A stretch of DNA of 34,282 nucleotides, taken from positions 1 to 34,282 of the forward strand of contig DKUR01000080.1 in assembly GCA_002490775.1 (NCBI GenBank), read 5' to 3'. Below the pieces are notes generated by a model. That model had not been told where the DNA came from, made no database searches, and worked only from the letters and a program-made list of their open reading frames with translations. Position numbers and translations under genes: made by a program. How positions within the stretch are numbered: position 1 is the first letter of the stretch; the number at the start of each line of letters is the position of its first letter. Positions 24,888-31,196 of this stretch are shown piece after piece. This DNA is from Lachnospiraceae bacterium UBA7199 (lineage in GTDB: Bacteria > Bacillota > Clostridia > Lachnospirales > Lachnospiraceae).

Positions 24888-25199
24888 CTATTTTGAGGAA
24901 GATTCATTTTCCCTAATATATATGTCGCCTTGGAAAATATCAATTATCATTCTTGCACCTAAGCGAAAACCATCAATAAACATTTCTGAAAAGTCATAGG
25001 AGATAAGGTCAAATTGTTCATCCATGATTTCGATAAATCTTTTATCCAAAGGTGGATTTAATTTGCTTAAAGTTTCAATGAAATCATCATAATGTCGGTA
25101 ATGCTCTTGGTAGATTTTCCGGTATTCTTCACTTTTTGGGGAATATTGTTCTTCCGGAAAAATCTTGCCCTCATAAAGTGCGGATAATATACTTTTCAT
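24888..25199 (-). CDS. Small DUF6809-like protein
   Basis: A 103-residue acidic, helical protein. It starts MKSILSALYEGKIFPEEQY and contains SEEYRKIYQEHYRHYDDF and MFIDGFRLGARMIIDIF, matching from memory a small family (DUF6809) common in Lachnospiraceae accessory DNA; the function is unknown. The ATG at 25199 with GGGAGAAG upstream is preferred to the longer in-frame start at 25247, which would run through a palindrome. Two 19-bp inverted repeats lie upstream, so expression may be controlled by a repressor. Confidence 0.65.
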   Translation of the reverse strand: MKSILSALYEGKIFPEEQYSPKSEEYRKIYQEHYRHYDDFIETLSKLNPPLDKRFIEIMDEQFDLISYDFSEMFIDGFRLGARMIIDIFQGDIYIRENESSSK

Positions 25200-25227
25200 A
25201 AATACTTCTCCCTTTGCTAAAAGTATT

Positions 25228-25246
25228 TGACACTCAGTAAATGTCA
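25228..25246. promoter_or_regulatory. 19-bp inverted repeat, putative operator 1
   Basis: TGACA and TGTCA arms enclose 9 nt, 29 nt upstream of the small gene at 24888-25199. The site aligns over its whole 19 bp with a second copy at 25282-25300 (14 of 19 positions identical). This is the size and symmetry of a TetR-type operator. Confidence 0.6.
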
Positions 25247-25281
25247 ATTCTTTTATAATTTAGCATATATATAGAAAAAAA

Positions 25282-25300
25282 TGACATTCACCAGATGTCA
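25282..25300. promoter_or_regulatory. 19-bp inverted repeat, putative operator 2
   Basis: TGACAT and ATGTCA arms enclose 7 nt, 54 bp from operator 1. On the plus side it is followed by AGGAG and a GTG that opens only a seven-codon frame, as if a divergent gene had been lost. Confidence 0.6.
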
Positions 25301-25377
25301 ATAGGAGAAAATTTTTGTGAGATTGGTTTACCGCACATGAAAAATGCCGACTGTTTACATCATAAGTGGCGAAACAA

Positions 25378-26139
25378 TTACTCATCGTTAATGTGTTTTA
25401 GCATATATTCTGCAAATCTTATAGCATCTGCTTGCGTTATTGACATAGTGTTTCCGGTTTTATATTCTTCTAATGCAGAGAGAACCATTTTCTTATATTG
25501 AGGATCGGAAAGATAGTACAGTGCCCACTCTCCGCCTTCTTGTTTGGATAAAATCAATCTCTCTTTTTTATAAGCTAATACTCTGCACAAATTAAGAATC
25601 ATATACATTGTATCATCAATAATTTCTTCTTTTGCATTTTTGACATCTAGCCATATGCTATCCATATAGGCTTCGCTGCTGACTTCTGAAAAAACGGATT
25701 TTATTTCTTTTCCGTAGAGCGTTTTCCCCCGATGATATATAATTGTAAAATGCGCAGCAAGATCTTTATCCGTACCATTCATTTTTTCGATATAATCTTC
25801 CGGATTTGATAAATACCAATTCAAATGTGCCACAGAAAAATGTAATTCAAAGGGTGTCGGATATACAAATGGTTTGCACACAGCTTCTTTGACAATGCTA
25901 AGTTCAATCCCCTTTGAAGGTGCTTTGTTATTTAATGCAACAACCATGTCCATGTATCGTCGTTTTGTTTCTCTTGAAACATCATTTTTTACAACAACCA
26001 GTAAATCAATATCGCTTTTCTTTTCATTATAACATCCCATTGCCAAAGAGCCATGAAGATAGATTCCAATAAGGTTATCATATAAAATGTTTTTACTGTT
26101 CAGTATGAAATCATCTAATAATTCTTCTAATTCAGACAT
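25378..26139 (-). CDS. AadA-like nucleotidyltransferase (putative aminoglycoside adenylyltransferase)
   Basis: A 253-residue protein with the polymerase-beta-type nucleotidyltransferase signature HGSLAMGCYNEKKSDIDLLV: GS at 30-31, metal-binding D43 and D45. A helical C-terminal domain has the general shape of ANT(3'')/ANT(9) enzymes (DUF4111), which adenylylate streptomycin or spectinomycin. Overall length agrees with AadA-type proteins. Whether it confers resistance is unproven, since many chromosomal homologues have other or no known activity. GGAG is placed before the ATG. It is the second gene of a two-gene operon, 15 nt after the GyrI-like gene. Confidence 0.75.
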   Translation of the reverse strand: MSELEELLDDFILNSKNILYDNLIGIYLHGSLAMGCYNEKKSDIDLLVVVKNDVSRETKRRYMDMVVALNNKAPSKGIELSIVKEAVCKPFVYPTPFELHFSVAHLNWYLSNPEDYIEKMNGTDKDLAAHFTIIYHRGKTLYGKEIKSVFSEVSSEAYMDSIWLDVKNAKEEIIDDTMYMILNLCRVLAYKKERLILSKQEGGEWALYYLSDPQYKKMVLSALEEYKTGNTMSITQADAIRFAEYMLKHINDE

Positions 26140-26154
26140 CTATATTTCTCCATA

Positions 26155-26598
26155 TTACTTCTGCTTTTTTGCTTTTATTGGCAAATAATAGTCCATCTGC
26201 TCGTATCCCATTATTTTCTTCGCAAGCGGTGATGTAATTATATTTCCTAATTCCGTACGTGATGTGTCATGTTCAAATCCGTTTTCGCTTAGAAACTTAT
26301 CCATTTCTGTGTTCAGAAGTTTCTTATCTGTTTTCTGATCTATGTCGGTTGCTACAGCATAAAGACCTCCTTTAAAATCTGTTATTTTAAATTCCTTTGG
26401 AACATTCAGTCCATCTTCATACATATATAACCAAACAAAGCCTTCTCCTGCCCAATATAAAAAATCTTTTGGAAACAGACTGCGTTTTTGAGAAGATAAC
26501 CATTTTTCAAAAATATTAAAATTTTCCTCTCCGAACATACCTATTCCAGACGAAACCATTTTGCAGGCCGGCATTTCATAAATTCTTACACTTTGCAT
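26155..26598 (-). CDS. Stand-alone GyrI-like effector-binding domain protein
   Basis: A 147-residue protein resembling the GyrI-like / AraC effector-binding domain without any DNA-binding part. Signs are the opening strand VRIYEMPACKMVSSGIGMFG, a central WLYMYEDGLNVP, KGGLYAVATDID and a closing MDYYLPI strand. In related proteins this fold binds hydrophobic or cationic small molecules. CGGAGG lies before the ATG. It leads the operon with the AadA-like gene, so a shared drug- or ligand-handling role is possible, as inference only. Confidence 0.75.
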   Translation of the reverse strand: MQSVRIYEMPACKMVSSGIGMFGEENFNIFEKWLSSQKRSLFPKDFLYWAGEGFVWLYMYEDGLNVPKEFKITDFKGGLYAVATDIDQKTDKKLLNTEMDKFLSENGFEHDTSRTELGNIITSPLAKKIMGYEQMDYYLPIKAKKQK

Positions 26599-26731
26599 TG
26601 TTTTCCTCCGATTTTCAATTTATTAAATTGGCTAACATCATTATTTTATCAAAAGTATCTGAGCGATTCCACTGATTTTACTTAATTTTTCTTCTGGTTT
26701 TACATAATAGATTTAGAAATAGTGTTGAAAG

Positions 26732-26926
26732 GGAACGACAAGTGCGTTAGGATTGAAATCAAAGAAGATAGCGAATACAGTTGCGGAAGAATTGGAAGTT
26801 GATATCGGAGATGTATCAGTTGCGATTGAAGAAATAAATCGCAATGATTGGGGTGAACAGGTATACAAAAAAGAAATTAAGGATAAGCCCAATATATATG
26901 TCAGGCCGAATTATGAATATAAATAA
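26732..26926 (+). other. Coding-like remnant without a clear start
   Basis: The gap 26599-26980 holds a frame open from 26732 to a TAA at 26924. It encodes KKIANTVAEELEVDIGDV and, later, KEIKDKPNIYVRPNYEYK. Composition is protein-like but there is no ATG start; TTG at 26753 would give 57 residues. I do not recognise a family. It is probably the tail of a lost gene. Nothing else is seen in the gap except the leader of the GyrI-like gene. Confidence 0.3.
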
Positions 26927-26980
26927 AAAATTGAGGCTATCACTTAGCAAAGGATTATAAAATGGTTAGGAGGAAATCAA

Positions 26981-27224
26981 ATGGAATTGGTTATGCAGCC
27001 TACTTCTGAGACCTGTGGTCAGGCATGTATTGCAATGATTACAGGGAAAGAGATAGGGGAAGTTATAAAAGATATGAAAACAAGCGGACCAACAAGTATA
27101 GGACAGTTGATTGAGATATTGGACTTTTATATATGATGGTAAATATTATGATCCTGAATTTGGATTGATTGACGGGGAATACACCTATGGAAAAATAACA
27201 TCATTTTTGGGAATATATCAATAA
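26981..27224 (+). pseudogene. C39-like cysteine peptidase remnant
   Basis: The ATG at 26981 follows AGGAGG and opens with MELVMQPTSETCGQACIAMI, the Cys-containing start of C39/papain-like peptidases. The frame runs to LIEILDFYI and stops at 27134. The next frame then gives DGKYYDPEFGLIDGEYTYG, with a TAA at 27222, which looks like the end of the same fold. The middle, which should carry the catalytic His, is missing. An internal deletion plus frameshift is the simplest explanation. Confidence 0.65.
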
Positions 27225-27245
27225 GAAATGAAAAGGGAAAATATT

Positions 27246-27698
27246 ATGACCATATAGTACAGAAAATTGACGGAAGAGGATTTGAATATTTTTATTGAAA
27301 TGAGAATACGCCAGCTGCGTGAGGAGGGGGCGACAGAAGAGATAGATTTGAAGCCCGCTTTGCTTGATTATTACCGGCGGCATATGGCGGACGGTACTTT
27401 TGTTTCCTGGCTGGCTGTCGATGGAGAGAAAATTGTGGGGACAAGCGGCATGTCGTTTGTGGAAAAACCGCCGTATTTTAGTTGTCCCAATGGAAAAATC
27501 GGCCTTCTTTCCAGTATGTATACTTCTGACGAATACCGCAGACAGGGCATTGCAAAAACTTTGTTGACGCGAGTGGTAGAGGAGGCAAGGGAGTTTGGCT
27601 GCGGCTGTGTACAGATTACTGCTTCGGATATGGGAGTGCTGTTGTATACGGATTTCGGATTTGTGAAGAACGGGAATTTTATGCAGTATAAGTTTTGA
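27246..27698 (+). pseudogene. GNAT acetyltransferase gene with amber codon 4
   Basis: From the ATG at 27246 (AAAGGGAAAAT upstream) the frame reads M-T-I-stop (TAG, 27255-27257), then YRKLTEEDLNIFIEMRI and on through a complete GNAT domain. The YRKLTEEDL after the stop is the normal first strand of such proteins, so the ATG and the body clearly belong together. The acetyl-CoA loop (EYRRQGIAKTLL) and the C-terminal YTDFGF are intact. Translation could restart at TTG 27267, giving 143 residues lacking only the first strand residues. It is either a recent nonsense mutant or expressed at low level. Confidence 0.7.
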
Positions 27699-27712
27699 AA
27701 GGGGAAAACGGA

Positions 27713-28180
27713 GTGGATATTTCCTTATATTATCAGGAACAAGGCGAAGGGGAACCGCTTTTTCTTTTGCATGGAAATGGGGAGGACGGTACTTATTTTG
27801 CGAACCAGATATCCTTTTTCTCAGACAGATACAGAGTGATTGCGGTAGATACGAGAGGACATGGAAAATCTCCTCGGGGGACAGGCCCATTTATCATGGA
27901 GCTGTTTGCCGGAAAGTCAGAAGAAGCAAAATCCCATATGGAAATTTTAGGGCTGATGGTGAACGAACCGAACATAAGGCCCGAAGAATTATGTGCAATT
28001 CAGGCGCCGACGCTCGTGATCGCGGGGACGAAGGATATGATTAAAACAGCGCATACGGAATTAATCGCGGATCATATACCGAATGCAAAGCTTTCCGTGA
28101 TTCCGGGAGATCATTTTATCGCCAATAAAAATCCGAAAGATTTTAACAGGGAGGTGGAGAATTTTCTGCTTCATAGATAG
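27713..28180 (+). pseudogene. Alpha/beta-hydrolase with in-frame deletion of the nucleophile region
   Basis: A 155-residue open frame (GTG start, AAAGGGG upstream). It contains the oxyanion-hole HGNG (LFLLHGNGEDGTYF), VIAVDTRGHGKSPRGTGPF, the acid in AGTKDM and the base in PGDHFIANKNP. Between RGTGPF and LFAGKSEEAK, where relatives of about 240 residues carry the GxSxG nucleophile elbow, some 80-90 residues are missing without a change of frame. The product therefore lacks the catalytic Ser and is presumably inactive. It follows the damaged GNAT gene by 14 nt, and its last 38 nt overlap the convergent CPBP gene. Confidence 0.75.
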
Positions 28181-28991
28181 CTTGGCTGATGCGGTTACTT
28201 CTTACATACCATATCCAGACAATAATAAAAGATATGGACTGTGCTATAGCGATTCTTACAACCATAAATGTATCTGCACCATTGTCTGATACAACGTGAA
28301 GCATATTGACAATCACATTGTTGATAAAATGGTGTCCCATCGCCATATATAAGCTGTTAGTCAGTTTGGTCATAAGCGCAAACTTGAAACCTACCAGGGC
28401 GGAGGTTGTGGTCAACAGTATTGCGTTTGCGATGAAACCGTTGCGGCTTAAACTTTCGTCATAATAACTTCTGACAGGGGCAACGATATGCCACAGTCCG
28501 AACAGGGAAGATCCGATGACAGCGGACAGAAAAAAGGAGTATCTTTTTTCCAGCAGTTTTTGGAAGAGTCCTCTGAAAACGCCTTCTTCCATAATGATAT
28601 TGATGATGTTTCCGGCAATACAGATGAGAAAGAAAAGAAAACCGGTCTGCATGCCGATGGTGCCGGTCACAGAGTATGCGCTTACGTATACGGAGAGAGC
28701 TTCGAATCTGCCCTGCATGATATGAATGAATATTTCTACCGAATATGCTGGCACAAATACGAATAAACCGAAAGCCATACCTTCTGACAAGCGGCGCAGG
28801 ACGTTCTTTTTTACAAATCCGATTTCCGCCGGTTTTAACCGATAAACTTTCAGTGCGGCAAAAAGAATGACTATGCCAAGTAGTTTATGAATAAAGGCTT
28901 CGCCCCAAAAGGTTTCATCCGTGCGAAGCAGAAAATATTCCATAAAACGCAAAATAAAACACATAAGATACACAGAGATAACAGCAAGCAT
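28143..28991 (-). CDS. CPBP-family intramembrane metalloprotease
   Basis: A 282-residue polytopic membrane protein with all CPBP motifs: E135-E136-x3-R140 (MEEGVFRGLF), H168 (FGLWHIV) and H221-x3-N225 (GHHFINN). It differs clearly from the shorter CPBP protein at 14692. Its ATG overlaps the DUF3021 stop codon (TAATG), and that gene overlaps the LytTR gene by ATGA, so all three are translationally coupled. A role in proteolysis linked to this regulatory pair is inferred from the coupling. Confidence 0.87.
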   Translation of the reverse strand: MLAVISVYLMCFILRFMEYFLLRTDETFWGEAFIHKLLGIVILFAALKVYRLKPAEIGFVKKNVLRRLSEGMAFGLFVFVPAYSVEIFIHIMQGRFEALSVYVSAYSVTGTIGMQTGFLFFLICIAGNIINIIMEEGVFRGLFQKLLEKRYSFFLSAVIGSSLFGLWHIVAPVRSYYDESLSRNGFIANAILLTTTSALVGFKFALMTKLTNSLYMAMGHHFINNVIVNMLHVVSDNGADTFMVVRIAIAQSISFIIVWIWYVRSNRISQAIYEAENSPPPC

Positions 28992-29386
28992 TATTCTTTT
29001 TCCTCTCTTTTTCTAATCAGCATATTGATTTCCCGCGCGTCCTGTCTCATGCTGATTAAATCCAACACGGCAGAAACAATATAAATAACGAATCCCATGG
29101 GAATGAGAAGCCAGGCCGGGGTGCTGGAAAACCAATCAAAAAGAAAACCGCATACAATTAACAGTATGATGATCGTGGCAATACTGAAAAAAGTTTCAAC
29201 TAAATGCCATTTTATTTCCGATTTACGTATTAGCAGGAAGCCAAAATGTAAAATTGCATTTGCGCAAAAAACCTGAAAAACGGTTTGGAGACAAAGATAT
29301 TCTGCCTGATAAAACAGCGCAATAACCGAGAGCAGTATCAGAGAAAGTCCCGTTGTTGCCAATACGTTTATTACAAATTTTTTCAT
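28991..29386 (-). CDS. DUF3021 membrane protein
   Basis: A 131-residue protein with four predicted transmembrane helices (about 7-27, 34-52, 64-84, 92-112) and a charged C-terminal tail (REINMLIRKREEKE). Size and position directly after a LytTR gene are typical of DUF3021 proteins. In streptococcal LytTR regulatory systems (HdrRM, BrsRM), a small membrane protein encoded with the LytTR factor inhibits it; by analogy this protein may hold or inhibit its LytTR partner. GAGG stands before the ATG, which overlaps the LytTR stop by 4 nt. Confidence 0.8.
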   Translation of the reverse strand: MKKFVINVLATTGLSLILLSVIALFYQAEYLCLQTVFQVFCANAILHFGFLLIRKSEIKWHLVETFFSIATIIILLIVCGFLFDWFSSTPAWLLIPMGFVIYIVSAVLDLISMRQDAREINMLIRKREEKE

Positions 29387-29832
29387 GGCGTTTCCTCATT
29401 TCTTAATGCTTTTTTCACTTCATTTAAATACTTACGGCTGACGTAGACTTTTTCTCCGTTATTTAAAGTCGCTTCCATCCTGCTGTTAAGGAGCGGCCTG
29501 ATATTTTTCATGACATTAATATTTAACAGACAGGACTTACTGATCTGGACAAACCCGAAATTTTGCAGTTTCTCTTTTAGCTGATAAAGCCGAAGGTCGA
29601 TGTGATACACTTCTTTTTCCAGATAAGCAAAGGTTTTCTTGTCAACGCTTTCTATATAATAAATATCTGCGATATTTATCATCTGCTCCGTATCGTCAAC
29701 GCTGCATTTGATCTGTGCGTCATAGGACTGCAAATAGTCAATGATTTGCGTTATTCTTTTGTCTTTTTGCGAGTATTTAATTGTTATCTCTATATCTTCA
29801 CAGGATGAATCCTGTTCTGTTCTTATTTTCAT
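29383..29832 (-). CDS. Single-domain LytTR transcription regulator
   Basis: A 149-residue regulator with no receiver domain. The N-terminal about 45 residues resemble a conserved extension (IEITIKYSQKDKRITQII). The LytTR domain follows (about 50-145), with INIADIYYIESVDKKTFAY, FVQISKSCLLNINVMKNI and EKVYVSRKYLNEVKKAL. The ATG at 29832 with GGATGGG upstream matches where the family usually starts; the longer frame to 29892 is probably not used. It heads the coupled LytTR-DUF3021-CPBP operon and is divergent from the MarR operon. Confidence 0.88.
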   Translation of the reverse strand: MKIRTEQDSSCEDIEITIKYSQKDKRITQIIDYLQSYDAQIKCSVDDTEQMINIADIYYIESVDKKTFAYLEKEVYHIDLRLYQLKEKLQNFGFVQISKSCLLNINVMKNIRPLLNSRMEATLNNGEKVYVSRKYLNEVKKALRNEETP

Positions 29833-29914
29833 TTTCCCATCCGTTTTAAAGTAATTATTTTCACGATTCATGAGCCGGCTGTGTGCGGGCATCGGGGGTT
29901 TTTATACAAGAATG

Positions 29915-29923
29915 ATTGTATCA
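29915..29923 (-). promoter_or_regulatory. Extended -10 for the LytTR-DUF3021-CPBP operon
   Basis: On the minus strand TGATACAAT is an extended -10, about 80 nt before the chosen LytTR start. No good -35 is visible, so activation, perhaps autogenous, is possible. Confidence 0.5.
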
Positions 29924-29994
29924 TAATTTTTTCAACAACATGATTTTTTATGCCTGAAATACATTTTTCTGATACCAAGATACACAAATTTTTC

Positions 29995-30023
29995 TTGACA
30001 TATGCGTAACTAGTTACTATAAT
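29995..30023 (+). promoter_or_regulatory. Consensus promoter of the MarR-flavodoxin operon
   Basis: Perfect TTGACA (29995-30000) and TATAAT (30018-30023) with the ideal 17-nt spacer. The spacer contains a complete operator, so this very strong promoter is probably kept off by a repressor. Confidence 0.9.
30006..30017. promoter_or_regulatory. MarR operator 1
   Basis: GTAACTAGTTAC is a perfect 12-bp palindrome filling the space between the -35 and -10 boxes. It matches operator 2 except at one position. Autoregulation by the adjacent MarR protein is the natural reading. Confidence 0.8.
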
Positions 30024-30029
30024 AAAAAC

Positions 30030-30041
30030 GTAACAAGTTAC
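30030..30041. promoter_or_regulatory. MarR operator 2
   Basis: GTAACAAGTTAC lies 24 bp from operator 1 (start to start), at the predicted transcription start. Both sites are flanked by C on the left and T on the right. Confidence 0.78.
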
Positions 30042-30061
30042 TAATAGAAGAGGAATTTGCC

Positions 30062-30589
30062 ATGTTAACAGAACTGACTGCAAGATTTTCCGACACAACA
30101 GAAAACCAGAGAAAAGCTATTTTCAGCAGTTTATTTATTGCCGCAAACAAACTGCAGACTCTTTTTGATAATCATATTCCACAAGTATCATTAAAGCAGT
30201 TTATGTTGCTTTCTATCGTTCGGCAGTCTAAGAAGCCGTTGACCTTTACGCGGTTGGGAAACATATTAGGATGTTCCAGACAGAATATTAAAAAGCTGGC
30301 GGAGATTTTGGAAAAAAAAGGTTTTATCTCTATTCAACAAAGTCCTTTCGATACGAGAGCTATGTGTATTTGTCCGACAGAGAAGGTGGATGATTTTTTT
30401 GAAAACGATTTTTCAGAATATCAGGAAGAGTTAAAGTATCTTTTTGAAGTTTACACGGAGCAGGAAGTGGAACTGTTATTTATCCTTATGTCAAAACTGT
30501 ACGCAGGGATTGAAAATTTAGAGAAGAAAATTGTCAATAAAAAAACGGCTGATAATGGATATCAAGTTTTAGAAAAAGGAGAGATGTAA
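30062..30589 (+). CDS. MarR-family transcriptional regulator
   Basis: A 175-residue winged-helix regulator. The recognition region is LTFTRLGNILGCSRQNIKKLAEILEKKGF followed by the wing ISIQQSPFDTRAMCICPTEK, with the Asp/Arg of the MarR wing present as DTR. Helices at both ends would form the dimer interface. MarR proteins usually repress and are released by phenolic, quinone-like or oxidising ligands. C365-like redox control cannot be judged. AGAGGAATTT precedes the ATG. It is 4 nt from the flavodoxin gene and carries two operators in its own promoter. Confidence 0.9.
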   Translation: MLTELTARFSDTTENQRKAIFSSLFIAANKLQTLFDNHIPQVSLKQFMLLSIVRQSKKPLTFTRLGNILGCSRQNIKKLAEILEKKGFISIQQSPFDTRAMCICPTEKVDDFFENDFSEYQEELKYLFEVYTEQEVELLFILMSKLYAGIENLEKKIVNKKTADNGYQVLEKGEM

Positions 30590-30593
30590 GCAG

Positions 30594-31109
30594 ATGAAAA
30601 CCATTGTCATTTACAATTCAAAAACGGGATTTACAAAACGGTATGCGGAATGGATCGCAAAGGCGGCAGGGGCAGGTTGTCTGTCGTTATCAGAGGCAAA
30701 AAGGAAGGATTTGACAGGATATGATGCTATTGTTTTCGGAAGCTGGGCATGTGCGGGCAGTATTAAAGATGTTGATTGGTTTACAGAGAATATGGATCGT
30801 TGGAAGGGAAAAAAATTGATCGTATTTTGTGTCGGCGCAAGCCCGGTTACCCCGGACATTGAAAAATCACTTGCACAAAACTTTAATGCGCCAAAGTTAG
30901 AACGAGCCGATGTGTTTTACTGTCCGGGCGGACTCAGCTATGAAAAAATGTCCGCACCGTCAAGACTTATGATGCGGATGTTTGTCAAGATGATCAAAGC
31001 AAAAAAGAATAAATCCGCTACGGAGGAAGAAATGGCAAGGGTGATGTCCTCTTCCTATGATATCGCGGATAAAAAGTATATTGAACCGATTTTAAAGTGT
31101 TTACAATAA
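30594..31109 (+). CDS. Flavodoxin-domain protein
   Basis: A 171-residue protein of the flavodoxin_5 / HemG-like type. It starts IVIYNSKTGFTKRYAEWIA, the FMN phosphate loop, and continues with YDAIVFGSWACAGSIKDVDW and a third strand KLIVFCVGASP. Such proteins transfer electrons by FMN; some oxidise protoporphyrinogen, which cannot be claimed here. AAAGGAGAG precedes the ATG, and the gene follows the MarR gene by 4 nt. It is therefore the likely output of that regulator, perhaps in a quinone or redox stress response. Confidence 0.82.
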   Translation: MKTIVIYNSKTGFTKRYAEWIAKAAGAGCLSLSEAKRKDLTGYDAIVFGSWACAGSIKDVDWFTENMDRWKGKKLIVFCVGASPVTPDIEKSLAQNFNAPKLERADVFYCPGGLSYEKMSAPSRLMMRMFVKMIKAKKNKSATEEEMARVMSSSYDIADKKYIEPILKCLQ

Positions 31110-31196
31110 TAATATTTCTCTTTTTTTAGATTTATGTACCCGTTTGATAATGAGGGAGAGATAGGAAAACATAAATGTTGGTAAATTCATAGATGT

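Noticed and set aside
24781..24999. 72-codon plus-strand frame
   Set aside because: It runs through the terminator hairpin and the end of the minus-strand small gene; no start signal.
27255..27257. Readthrough of TAG as pyrrolysine or by suppression
   Set aside because: No pyrrolysine genes are visible and codon 4 of a GNAT protein is not a plausible functional site.
27201..27890. 229-codon minus-strand frame
   Set aside because: It is antisense to the GNAT and hydrolase genes, whose plus-strand motifs are unmistakable.
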